The notes under the pieces: generated by a model
Told to the model about the DNA's origin: nothing
Databases searched by the model: none
Seen by the model: the letters and a program-made list of their open reading frames with translations, nothing else
Translations under genes and position numbers: made by a program
Source: Paenibacillus illinoisensis NBRC 15959
GTDB taxonomy: Bacteria > Bacillota > Bacilli > Paenibacillales > Paenibacillaceae
Direction of reading: 5' to 3'
NCBI RefSeq assembly: GCF_004000925.1
Contig: NZ_BIME01000008.1
Coordinates: forward strand, 62,001 to 126,000
DNA length: 64,000 nucleotides
Part shown: in pieces, positions 53,067-61,482 of the stretch
How the letters are laid out: every line of letters starts with the position of its first letter
How positions within the stretch are numbered: position 1 is the first letter of the stretch

Positions 53067-53214
53067 TTACACTTATAATGTAGAGTACAGAACCGATTCG
53101 AAGAAGCGGAGCGCTCGCATTTATCACCGGATTTCCCCATGCAAGTGGGATCAAAGAAATCTGGGGATAACGGCGATCGGAGAACGGTACTGTAATCGGA
53201 ATGGTCTAGTGTAA
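53067..53214 (+). repeat. Structured element, copy B (upstream of uvrC)
   Basis: Outer stem TTACACT 53067-53073 / AGTGTAA 53208-53214; TACAGAACCG 53086-53095 / 53185-53194 with one mismatch. Motif 1 GAAGAAGCGGAGCGCTCGC 53100-53118, central hairpin 53123-53134 / 53157-53168 with inner CCCAT/GTGGG, motif 2 AACGGCGATCGGAG 53169-53182. It ends 42 bases before the uvrC start. Stems differ in sequence from copies A and C but pair. A TATAAT (53074-53079) in it could be a -10; no -35 is evident. Confidence 0.8.
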
Positions 53215-53256
53215 CCGTTGATTATACTTTTTTCGGAAGGGAGGACCCACCGAATT

Positions 53257-55344
53257 ATGGATGAATTCATCAATGTTCTGCAAGAACAGGAGCAGGCCCT
53301 GGAGCAGATACGGCACAAGCTGGCGCTGCTGCCTGATATGCCTGGCTGTTATTTGATGAAAAACAGTGAAGGTACCATTATCTATGTAGGTAAGGCCAAA
53401 GTGCTGAAAAACCGTGTACGCTCTTATTTTATTGGCAGTCATAACGGAAAGACGCAGCGTCTGGTATCCGAAATCCGCGATTTCGAATACATTGTAACCG
53501 GCAGCAATATGGAAGCACTCATCCTGGAGTGTAACCTCATCAAAAAACACATGCCGCGTTATAACGTTTTGCTCAAGGATGACAAAACCTTTCCTTATCT
53601 TAAAATTACGAATGAAAAGCATCCCCGGCTCGAAGTGACCCGGCGTGTGCTGAAAGATAAAGCCAAGTACTTTGGACCCTATCCGAACTCGTACGCGGCA
53701 CACCAAACGAAAAAGCTACTCGACCGCATGTATCCGCTGCGCAAATGCGGCGTAATGCCGAAGGAAGTCTGCCTGTATTACCACATGGGACAATGTCTAG
53801 CTCCCTGTGTGAAGGAAGTAGGCAAGGAGCAATATGACCAGATTTCCCAAGAAATCGGTTCATTCCTGAGCGGAGGTCACGAAGAAATCAAGAAGGATCT
53901 GCAGCGCAAAATGCAGGAAGCCGCAGAGGATCTGTATTTCGAACGTGCTAAGGAACTGCGGGACCAGGTCATAGCGATTGATGCCATGATGGAAAAACAG
54001 AAAATTACGATGGCAGATGCCAGAGACCGCGATGTGTTTGGGTTCGCCATTGATAAGGGCTGGATGTGCGTCCAGATTCTATATATGCGTCAGGGTAAAA
54101 TGATTGAGCGCCATGTATCGACGTTTCCGTTTTATGGCGAAGCGTACAGTGACTTTATGTCCTACGTGACACAGTATTATAGCGATAATCCGGCACTGCC
54201 GCAGGAGATCTTGCTGCCTGAAGTTCCGAAAGAACTGGTCGCTGGAGAACAGGCGGACAACGCTGAAGTTATGGCTGCGGATGTGCCGGCAGCTGTGGCG
54301 TCGGAATCGGATCCATTGTCGTTAGTATTAGATGATGTTTCTGCTGAACCACAAGTTGCGGAATCCCGTGCAGCTTATGGGGAAAACCATGCTTCTGAAG
54401 AGTCTGAAGCAGAAACGGCAATGGCTCAGGAAGTATCCGATCAACAGGAGGATACGGCTGCGGATTCTAACCGCCCTGGATTGGAAGACCCGTTCCAGGC
54501 TGCGGCGGCTCTGCAGGAATGGCTGGAGATCAAGGTGCACATCCCGCAGCGCGGGTTGAAACGCCAAATGATCACCATGGCTGTGGATAACGCACGTGTG
54601 GCCTTGGAAGAGAAATTCCGTCTGATTGAGCGTAACGAAGAACGTACGTCCAAAGCATCCGAGGGTCTTGGGCGCTGGATCGGTCTGGATCAACTGCGCC
54701 GGATCGAGGCGTTTGATAACTCCAACATTCAGGGAACCAATCCGGTGTCGGCGATGATTGTATTTACCGATGGCAAGCCGGACAAGAAAGAATACCGTAA
54801 ATATAAGGTTCGTTCAGTAGAAGGACCCGATGATTACGAAACGATGCGTGAAGTCATCCGCAGACGCTATGAGCGGGTATTGAAGGAAAACCTGCCCCAG
54901 CCTGACCTGATCGTTGTGGATGGCGGAAAAGGGCAGATTTCGGCTGCTGTGGATATATTGGAGAATGAACTGGGTTTGTTTATTCCCGTGTGTGGTCTGG
55001 TGAAAGACGCCAAGCACAAAACTTCTCAGCTCATGATTGGCAATCCGCCGGAAGTTATTTCACTGCCGCGGGACAGCCAGGAGTTTTATCTGCTTCAACG
55101 TATTCAGGAAGAGGTTCACCGCTTTGCCATCTCGTTCCACCGGGAGCAGCGCGGCAAGTCCATGGTCACTTCTCGTCTGGATTCGATTCCTGGCATCGGC
55201 GAGAAGCGTCGTAAACTGCTGCTCAAGCATTTTGGTTCTTTGCGCAAAATAAAAGAGGCCAGCGTCGAAGACTTCCGGCCTCTATCTATCGGTGATAAAC
55301 TAGCTAATCAAATTATTGCAGCACTTCGGGATGAGGAGTCGTAA
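53257..55344 (+). CDS. uvrC: Excinuclease ABC subunit C, with an acidic insert
   Basis: 695 residues (B. subtilis: 598). It makes the two incisions in nucleotide excision repair. GIY-YIG domain at the start (MPGCYLMKNSEGTIIYVGKAK), UVR segment near 210-240, RNase H-like domain (RIEAFDNSNIQGTNPV ... IVVDGGKGQ) and C-terminal helix-hairpin-helix (SIPGIGEKRRKLLLKHFGS). An 85-90-residue acidic low-complexity insert at about 330-418 explains the extra length. The start is ATG 53257 with GGGAGG 12 bases upstream. The 3' end overlaps the CPBP gene by 32 bases. Confidence 0.95.
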   Translation: MDEFINVLQEQEQALEQIRHKLALLPDMPGCYLMKNSEGTIIYVGKAKVLKNRVRSYFIGSHNGKTQRLVSEIRDFEYIVTGSNMEALILECNLIKKHMPRYNVLLKDDKTFPYLKITNEKHPRLEVTRRVLKDKAKYFGPYPNSYAAHQTKKLLDRMYPLRKCGVMPKEVCLYYHMGQCLAPCVKEVGKEQYDQISQEIGSFLSGGHEEIKKDLQRKMQEAAEDLYFERAKELRDQVIAIDAMMEKQKITMADARDRDVFGFAIDKGWMCVQILYMRQGKMIERHVSTFPFYGEAYSDFMSYVTQYYSDNPALPQEILLPEVPKELVAGEQADNAEVMAADVPAAVASESDPLSLVLDDVSAEPQVAESRAAYGENHASEESEAETAMAQEVSDQQEDTAADSNRPGLEDPFQAAAALQEWLEIKVHIPQRGLKRQMITMAVDNARVALEEKFRLIERNEERTSKASEGLGRWIGLDQLRRIEAFDNSNIQGTNPVSAMIVFTDGKPDKKEYRKYKVRSVEGPDDYETMREVIRRRYERVLKENLPQPDLIVVDGGKGQISAAVDILENELGLFIPVCGLVKDAKHKTSQLMIGNPPEVISLPRDSQEFYLLQRIQEEVHRFAISFHREQRGKSMVTSRLDSIPGIGEKRRKLLLKHFGSLRKIKEASVEDFRPLSIGDKLANQIIAALRDEES

Positions 55345-57010
55345 CATACGGCTTCTCTTTTTTTTGTGGATTCCATTTGTAAATCACATAACCAACGATG
55401 GCTGGAAGCACAATCCAGAAGATTCCTGCGGAGATATTCATTGCGTCACCCATAAAGATCAGGCTGAGTCCCATCAGCAGGCTGTCGAAGATGACATGGC
55501 TGAACACAACCGCGATAAAGCCGTGGCGAAGCATGACCAGGCTGAACAGCAAACCGATGACCATAAGCTCAATGGGGCGTGTGATAACCGGGTAGATTGG
55601 ATAAAGTGTATGTCCAAGTGCCCAGATCAACGTTGGAATCAGACAGGCGATGAAGGTATTGCGCACGATTTTCTGCATCATGCGAATCCCGAACAGCCGG
55701 TACACCGTTTCCTCTCCAATGCCGGCCATCCAAGCCATGATGGGAAAGATCCATGCATATGACATGTTGTAAGTCGATTGGTCTGCCGAGGTGGTAGACC
55801 AGCTTCCTATGCTTCGTTCCAGAATGAAGAACAGGATGGATTGAACGCCAAGCAAGATAAACGCCCACAGGTACCCTGCATACATGCTGTGAAGGACATA
55901 TTTGCCGTATCCGGGCTCTTTTGCACGCGGCCAAGGATTTAGTCCGATTTTGCGCCACATGCCGTCTCCAGCAACGAGTGAGAGGTAGATCGTGGCACTC
56001 ATGACCAGAGTGATCCCCGTCTGCATGAGCATCAGGAAGGCCAGCATGAAGCTGGACAGGCCCTGTGCCTGAAACAGTGGAATCATGTTTAGTGTACCAA
56101 TAACGGATGCGGTGAAGTACACCAGGGACAGAATAATCCCGCGTTTAAATGACGTATGCGCCCGGGTGAGAATGCTGTAGATAATTGCCAGCACACCAAG
56201 CACGAAGGTTAGGAATGCATAGCCTCCATAAGTCATCCAGTTGGCCTGACGAGTTTGATCCTGTACATAATTGATATGCTCGTCTGGAACCGAGAAGACC
56301 GATTCGAAGGAGCGGACCGCTCCGTTTTCAAAGGTAAAATTCAGTTCCAGCTTGGAATCACCGATCTGCTTATCCACATCCGTGTAGGTTAATCCACCTT
56401 CACCTTCTCGGGTATCCAGCTGAAGTTTTGGGGCGTCATAGCCGAATTCGGCAAGAATTCCGGAAGCTAGCTGCTCCTTTTCGTCCAATGGGATATTGCC
56501 CTCGGCGAGCTGAATCGTGGCATTGCGTTTGTTCTTGTCCTGCTCAACCTCAGCGGATGCATACAGGGAAGAAGGTAGTTCTCGTTTGAAACCAACAACT
56601 TTGCCAGTTCTCATATGTACGTCCACATTCAAATAACCGCCGTTGTCCTCATCAGGCAAACGAACGCGAAACACATCGTAGGGATAGGTTGCTTCCCATT
56701 TTTGATTATACGAATCAAGCTGTTTGGTTTTGGCCATGTATCCATAGATATCGGAATGGGTCTGATAGGTGACCAGTGTCTTGCCGTTATCCGAAGGAAG
56801 GGTGTAATTGGCTATGGAGGCTGCAAATGATCGTGCGGATTGGGTTGCCTGTTCCTTGCTTATAAAAGATGTAGACGGAATATCCGTGGTTTGTGATGAA
56901 GTAGCAGGGAAGATCTGAAAGACAAAAAACAAAATCAGGCCAATCGCCGCCAGCAACCCTAAACGCTTGAAGTTAGCTTTGAGTACCAAAGGCTGCCCTA
57001 AGGGGTTCAT
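55313..57010 (-). CDS. CPBP-family intramembrane protease with large extracytoplasmic domain
   Basis: 565 residues. An N-terminal span (about 17-34) is followed by an extracytoplasmic region of about 240 residues with two PepSY/YcdB-like repeats, then about seven spans. The C-terminal CPBP/Abi motifs are present: EETVYRLFG (EExxxR), HTLYP, and FSHVIFD. The family are membrane metal-dependent proteases or prenyl-protein processing enzymes; the target here is unknown. The ATG at 57010 has AAGGAGG about 11 bases upstream. Convergent with uvrC, overlapping by 32 bases. Confidence 0.8.
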   Translation of the reverse strand: MNPLGQPLVLKANFKRLGLLAAIGLILFFVFQIFPATSSQTTDIPSTSFISKEQATQSARSFAASIANYTLPSDNGKTLVTYQTHSDIYGYMAKTKQLDSYNQKWEATYPYDVFRVRLPDEDNGGYLNVDVHMRTGKVVGFKRELPSSLYASAEVEQDKNKRNATIQLAEGNIPLDEKEQLASGILAEFGYDAPKLQLDTREGEGGLTYTDVDKQIGDSKLELNFTFENGAVRSFESVFSVPDEHINYVQDQTRQANWMTYGGYAFLTFVLGVLAIIYSILTRAHTSFKRGIILSLVYFTASVIGTLNMIPLFQAQGLSSFMLAFLMLMQTGITLVMSATIYLSLVAGDGMWRKIGLNPWPRAKEPGYGKYVLHSMYAGYLWAFILLGVQSILFFILERSIGSWSTTSADQSTYNMSYAWIFPIMAWMAGIGEETVYRLFGIRMMQKIVRNTFIACLIPTLIWALGHTLYPIYPVITRPIELMVIGLLFSLVMLRHGFIAVVFSHVIFDSLLMGLSLIFMGDAMNISAGIFWIVLPAIVGYVIYKWNPQKKEKPYVTTPHPEVLQ

Positions 57011-57351
57011 GTAATGGTGTTCCTCCTTTATTAATTTGGATATTAAAGTAAAGATAGCACAGGCCGAACCCTGAATGCCAATGATGAAACGAAAAGACGT
57101 GCAAATCCCTGAAAATGAATGAAAATGATCGAATGAATCTGATCTATTCATTGATATATCTGAGTTTTTCCCTTTTTGCCGGAATTCGATCCTATTTACA
57201 CAAAAATCGTTTTGTCTGCAACAGCCGCAGCGCTTATAATTTTGAAACAAATGTGCAATATTTGCATGTCTTTAGCCTTGCAAGGGAACGAATAAGAGGA
57301 TTCCAACCTTAATGCATATGTGGTTATGACTACAATCATACATGTTTATAT

Positions 57352-57455
57352 GCTCCGATCGGAGCTTATCCAAGATTTAGTGTGTTGGCCCTGTGCCAAG
57401 GATAAGTGATTCGGAGAAAGGCTCCACAATGTGGGGTCATTTTCTTTTTGGCAGA
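57352..57455 (+). promoter_or_regulatory. Potential structured leader of the Ktr operon
   Basis: Within the 461-base gap 57011-57471: a 14-base palindrome GCTCCGATCGGAGC (57352-57365), a stem CTTATCC (57367-57373) / GGATAAG (57399-57405) enclosing TTGGC/GCCAA, a second CGGAG (57411-57415) that can compete for CTCCG, and a CCACA/TGTGG hairpin before a T-rich run. It reads like an attenuator but does not match the c-di-AMP riboswitch as I know it. The upstream 340 bases show nothing. Confidence 0.35.
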
Positions 57456-57471
57456 GGTGGATGATACACAA

Positions 57472-58812
57472 GTGAAACTGAATAATCAATGGGTGCGGCT
57501 ATCGCCCCCACGTATTCTTGTCTTGGGATTTGCGGGAATTATCCTGCTCGGAACATTGCTTCTCATGCTTCCGGTTTCCAGTCGCAGCGGGGATAGTCTT
57601 CCCTTTATTGATGCATTATTCACGGCTACATCGGCGGTCTGTGTTACCGGTTTGGTTGTTGTGGACACGGGTACTCACTTTACTGTACTGGGTCAGGTGA
57701 TTATTGCTGTTCTGATTCAAATCGGTGGTCTTGGCTTCATGACCATGTCCACGCTGGTGGCCATTGCGTTTAAGCGGCGGATTTCACTGCGGGAGCGATT
57801 GATCTTGCAGGAAGCGATGAACCAGAGCACGATGGAAGGCATTGTGCGGCTTATCCGCAAGGTCGTGGTCTACTCGCTCATTTTGGAAGCCGTATGCGGC
57901 ACGCTATTTGCAATCCGCTGGTCATTCGACATGCCTGTCGGAAAGGCGATTTATTACGGATACTGGCATGCCATCTCGATGTTCAATAATGCAGGGTTTG
58001 ATATGTTTGGCGACTTCCGCAGTCTGACCGGGTATGTTTATGATCCACTTGTGAATTTTACGGCGATGTTTTTGATTGTGGCTGGAGGCATTGGCTTTGT
58101 CGTTTTATCCGATCTGGTGGATTATCGTAAAACGCGCAAACTTTCGCTTCATTCCAAGGTGGTGCTGCTAACCACAGGTTTGCTGATTGGATTCGGTGCA
58201 CTGGTCATTTTTGTGTTTGAATACAGCAATCCACAGACATTGGGCAGCTTGAACTGGGGTGGCAAAATTCTCGGTTCGTTTTTTCAATCGGTAACCCCGC
58301 GAACGGCTGGAGCTAATACGCTGGATATTGCCGGTCTCAGACAGGCAACGCAGTTTTTCATTATTATTTTAATGTTTATCGGGGCTTCTCCAGGTTCCAC
58401 CGGAGGCGGGATCAAAACGACAACTTTTATGATCATGATTGGTGCTGTCATCGCGATGATGCGCGGCAGAGAGGATATTGTTTTTTTCAGATATCGGCTG
58501 CAACAGGAACGTATTTTCAAGGCACTGACAGTTACGCTTCTTGCGCTGCTGCTCATCATTGCCGTTACCATGCTGCTCACCATGACGGAAGATAGCGGTT
58601 TTCTCATGATTTTATTTGAAACGACATCGGCCTTTTCTACCGTCGGATTATCAATGGGATTGACGCTGAAGCTGACCACATTCGGAAAGCTCATGATCTG
58701 TTTTATGATGTTCGCAGGCCGACTTGGACCGATTACGCTGGCGTATGCACTTGGACAGAAAAAGGGTAAGGAACTGTATAAGTATCCTGAAGGAAAAATG
58801 ATTATTGGATAG
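57472..58812 (+). CDS. ktrB: Potassium uptake protein, KtrB/KtrD (TrkH) family
   Basis: About 446 residues, membrane ion-translocating subunit of a Ktr K+/Na+ system. Four pore repeats are visible: TATSAVCVTGL, HAISMFNNAGFD, VTPRTAGANT and ETTSAFSTVGLSMG, each with the selectivity Gly. The start is uncertain: GTG 57472 aligns with KtrB homologues (KLNNQWVRLSPPRILVLGF), while GTG 57457 is also in frame. The RCK subunit follows after 16 bases. K+ supply and c-di-AMP control are expected from the family. Confidence 0.9.
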   Translation: MKLNNQWVRLSPPRILVLGFAGIILLGTLLLMLPVSSRSGDSLPFIDALFTATSAVCVTGLVVVDTGTHFTVLGQVIIAVLIQIGGLGFMTMSTLVAIAFKRRISLRERLILQEAMNQSTMEGIVRLIRKVVVYSLILEAVCGTLFAIRWSFDMPVGKAIYYGYWHAISMFNNAGFDMFGDFRSLTGYVYDPLVNFTAMFLIVAGGIGFVVLSDLVDYRKTRKLSLHSKVVLLTTGLLIGFGALVIFVFEYSNPQTLGSLNWGGKILGSFFQSVTPRTAGANTLDIAGLRQATQFFIIILMFIGASPGSTGGGIKTTTFMIMIGAVIAMMRGREDIVFFRYRLQQERIFKALTVTLLALLLIIAVTMLLTMTEDSGFLMILFETTSAFSTVGLSMGLTLKLTTFGKLMICFMMFAGRLGPITLAYALGQKKGKELYKYPEGKMIIG

Positions 58813-58828
58813 GGGTTCGTGAAGAACA

Positions 58829-59500
58829 ATGAAAAGACAGCAGTTTGCGGTAATTGGGCTGGGGCGCTTCGGCTCGAGTCTGGCACAGGAATTAATGGAA
58901 CTTGGCTACGAGGTGCTTGGCATCGATAAAAATGAAGAGGTCGTTGAAGACATGAGCGAACTGGTCACTCACGCGGTTGTGGCGGATGCTACGGATGAGG
59001 AAGTGCTGCGCTCACTGGGAATCCGTAATTTCGACTGCGGCATTGTAGCCATCGGTGACGATATTCAGACCAGCATTCTTACCGCAATCCTGTTGAAGGA
59101 ACTGGGAGTGAAAACGGTCGTTGCCAAGGCAATATCCGTCTTGCATGGGCGAGCTCTGGATAAGCTGGGCATTGATCGCGTCGTTTATCCGGAACGGGAC
59201 ATGGGCATTCGGGTAGCCCATCAGCTCGTCACCCCGAATCTGCTGGACTACATTGAACTTTCCAATGATTATAGTATTGTGGAAATGAAAGTTCCGGCAT
59301 GTCTGCACAATACCACACTGTCCAGCCTGAATGCGCGTGTACGCTACGGCTGCAGTATTGTTGCCCTGCAGAAGGAGACAGGAGTCATTATCGCACCGAC
59401 TGCACTGGACTCTCTCCAGATGGGAGACATCATGGTCATTATCGGAATGAACGATGATATCGACCGGTTCGAACAAGAGATAATCAGCCAGGAGGGTTGA
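58829..59500 (+). CDS. ktrC: Ktr system regulatory subunit, KtrA/KtrC (RCK) family
   Basis: 223 residues. RCK_N domain with nucleotide motif VIGLGRFGSSLA and acidic ATP/NAD contact (GIDKNEE), then RCK_C domain (about 140-220), the part that binds c-di-AMP in relatives. It forms the cytoplasmic gating ring of the preceding membrane protein. It starts 16 bases downstream and shares the transcript. KtrA or KtrC cannot be told apart by eye. Confidence 0.9.
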   Translation: MKRQQFAVIGLGRFGSSLAQELMELGYEVLGIDKNEEVVEDMSELVTHAVVADATDEEVLRSLGIRNFDCGIVAIGDDIQTSILTAILLKELGVKTVVAKAISVLHGRALDKLGIDRVVYPERDMGIRVAHQLVTPNLLDYIELSNDYSIVEMKVPACLHNTTLSSLNARVRYGCSIVALQKETGVIIAPTALDSLQMGDIMVIIGMNDDIDRFEQEIISQEG

Positions 59501-59554
59501 GCCGATCCTGGCGTTCAGGCATGAGCAGGTGCAGATAAAGTTGATATCGATCTA

Positions 59555-60478
59555 TTAAGGCGTCGTAGTCCTCCTGGAGGGCAGCGGCGCCTTTGCTGTA
59601 AAGAGCGCTGCGGTTTCTTTGACCCACTGTCTGGATGTCTCGCTGAGGTCTTCCTTTTCCCCGTAGATCATGCAGGTGGTCCGTCGAGTCTGCTGCAGCT
59701 GGGGCAGATACACGGAGACCAGATCATTGTCAGCAAGCAGCTGGGGACGGAGATAGGACTTGGGCAGCAGCGCAGCAGCCTTGCAGGTGGGCAGGAGGCG
59801 TACGATGGCTTCAAACGAATCAATCTCCATGCGAATATCCGGCATGACGGCACAGCGCTGAAACAGATCATCTGTCAGCTTGCGATACCAAGTGCCTTTG
59901 GAAAAGGTAATCATGGGCAGATCCTGCAAGTGCTCCATCCCGGCCTCTTTGCCGGACAAAGGGTGCGTAAGCGGTACAACCAGCTCCAGGTGATCATCGA
60001 AGAGAGGTACACAGTTCAACCCGGCTTCATTAATGGAAGAGGCAACAATGCCAACGTCTGCTTTTTTGTCCCGGACGAAGGAAACGATCTCATGTGTTTT
60101 CCCAGTCACGAGCTTGATCTCCGCATTGGGATGCTTCTCCATGAAAGTATTGACCAAAGGGGGGAGTGTGGTCTGAAGTGTAGTCAGGGACGCTCCAAGC
60201 GTAATGGCGCTCTGCTCCTCGTCCTTATACTGGGCAAGCATGGTCAGAAACTTCTGCTGCTGCTGCTTTTGTTCCACAGCGAAGGTGTAGGCAAGTTGGC
60301 CGACACTGGTCAATTCAAGGCGTTTGCCTCGGCGGTGAAAAAGCGATACCCCCAGTTCATCCTCCAGTTTCGCAATTTTGCGCGAGAGGGCAGGCTGAGA
60401 CAGATTCAGCAATTTGGATGCACGATTCAGACTCGATTGCTCCACGACTGCCGCAAATGCATTTAAATCCTCGAACAT
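59555..60478 (-). CDS. LysR-family transcriptional regulator
   Basis: 307 residues. N-terminal winged helix-turn-helix (FEDLNAFAAVVEQSSLNRASKLLNLSQPALSRKIAKLEDELG) and a periplasmic-binding-like effector domain (about 90-300). ATG 60478 is chosen (AGAGGT upstream, standard LysR length) over a frame extended by 19 codons. It is divergent from sdhCAB with a 295-base gap holding two dyads, so it may regulate that operon. Effector unknown. Confidence 0.88.
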   Translation of the reverse strand: MFEDLNAFAAVVEQSSLNRASKLLNLSQPALSRKIAKLEDELGVSLFHRRGKRLELTSVGQLAYTFAVEQKQQQQKFLTMLAQYKDEEQSAITLGASLTTLQTTLPPLVNTFMEKHPNAEIKLVTGKTHEIVSFVRDKKADVGIVASSINEAGLNCVPLFDDHLELVVPLTHPLSGKEAGMEHLQDLPMITFSKGTWYRKLTDDLFQRCAVMPDIRMEIDSFEAIVRLLPTCKAAALLPKSYLRPQLLADNDLVSVYLPQLQQTRRTTCMIYGEKEDLSETSRQWVKETAALFTAKAPLPSRRTTTP

Positions 60479-60572
60479 AAACACTAACCTCTTTTCCATG
60501 GGGTGTGATTGTTGTCCTTGATAAATCGTTTTCAATGCGATATGCCTGCCTGTCCGATGTTTCAGCTCTTAT

Positions 60573-60708
60573 ACCTATAGGTTATAACATTTAATAATTA
60601 TATTGCAATTCCATTATAAGAAAAAAAGGAGTAACATGAATTGTGACACAAGTTGTTCACACCTGATGAAAACGGAACAATTTGTCGAACCTTTCCATGG
60701 GAAAGGTT
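60573..60708. promoter_or_regulatory. Dyads between the LysR gene and sdhC
   Basis: ACCTATAGGT (60573-60582) sits within ATAC-N7-TTAT, close to the ATAA-N7-TTAT of some LysR regulators. AACCTTTCC-N3-GGAAAGGTT (60688-60708) is a perfect 9-bp dyad 65 bases before sdhC; it could be an operator or an RNA hairpin. Confidence 0.45.
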
Positions 60709-60737
60709 TGTGTCATGATAAGCGAAATATTTTATGA
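60636..60737 (+). CDS. Possible 33-codon leader ORF upstream of sdhC
   Basis: ATG at 60636 with AAGGAG 4 bases upstream opens a 33-residue frame (MNCDTSCSHLMKTEQFVEPF...) ending at a TGA 35 bases before sdhC. It contains the 60688-60708 dyad. The peptide has three cysteines and no known motif. It may be a leader peptide or chance. Confidence 0.3.
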   Translation: MNCDTSCSHLMKTEQFVEPFHGKGLCHDKRNIL

Positions 60738-60772
60738 AAACGTTGTATTTAGCGAAAGGGGAACGACATTTT

Positions 60773-61441
60773 ATGAAAGGGTTTTACTCCAGAAAGCTGC
60801 ACTCCTTGCTTGGCGTCATCCCGCTCAGTTTGTTTTTTCTTGAGCACCTGGTGACGAACTTCTCGGCAGTTGAAGGCGGCAAAGAAGGTTTCGACGGTGC
60901 TGTTGCCTTCCTGAACAGTCTGCCTCTCGTTATTGTTTTGGAAACGGTTCTCATCTGGTTGCCGTTGTTCTATCACGGTGTATACGGTCTGTACATTGCT
61001 TACCAGGCCAAGCCTAATGTCGGACGTTACGGCAATGAACGCAACTGGCGCTACACATTGCAGCGGATCAGTGGTGTCATTACGTTTGTTTTCGTAATCT
61101 GGCACGTTTGGGAGACTCGTGTGCAGGTTGCATTGGGTAATGTAACGCACGAACAACTTGGCGGTGTCATTCATGACGTCGTGATGAACCCGGTAACGTT
61201 TATTTTATATCTGATCAGTGTGGTTGCAGCCTCCTACCACTTTGCTAACGGCTTATGGTCGTTCCTGGTTAGCTGGGGGATTACCGTTGGACCGCGTGCG
61301 CAGCGTGTATCTTCTTATGTGTGCATGAGTCTGTTCGGTATTGTGGCTATTATGTTTATCGCTTCGTTGTTTGCTTTCCGGAGCATTGATTTCCAAACGG
61401 CAACAACGATGCTTGATACGATTAAGACAGTTCTGATTTAA
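60773..61441 (+). CDS. sdhC: Succinate dehydrogenase cytochrome b558 subunit SdhC
   Basis: 222 residues with five membrane spans; di-heme b558 anchor of Bacillus-type succinate:menaquinone oxidoreductase. Conserved heme histidines are visible in SRKLHSLLGV, FLEHLVTNF, PLFYHGVYGLYI, VFVIWHVWETR and SYHFANGLW. ATG 60773 follows AAAGGGG; an ATG at 60734 has no site. It heads sdhCAB. Confidence 0.92.
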   Translation: MKGFYSRKLHSLLGVIPLSLFFLEHLVTNFSAVEGGKEGFDGAVAFLNSLPLVIVLETVLIWLPLFYHGVYGLYIAYQAKPNVGRYGNERNWRYTLQRISGVITFVFVIWHVWETRVQVALGNVTHEQLGGVIHDVVMNPVTFILYLISVVAASYHFANGLWSFLVSWGITVGPRAQRVSSYVCMSLFGIVAIMFIASLFAFRSIDFQTATTMLDTIKTVLI

Positions 61442-61482
61442 GCATTTGTGATAAATGCTGACTTATAAGGGAGTGAACAGCA

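Noticed and set aside
57115..57312. 65-codon frame (MNENDRMNLIYSLIYLS...) in the gap before ktrB
   Set aside because: No ribosome site, AT-rich and low-complexity start, and no family resemblance; not supported as a gene.
60641..60661. Rex-like site TTGTGA...TTCACA before sdhC
   Set aside because: The half-sites are too far apart for the 18-bp Rex operator, and the sequence is within a possible leader ORF.
60735..60748. cre-like TGAAAACGTTGTAT before sdhC
   Set aside because: Two mismatches in the conserved right end and no symmetric partner; likely chance.
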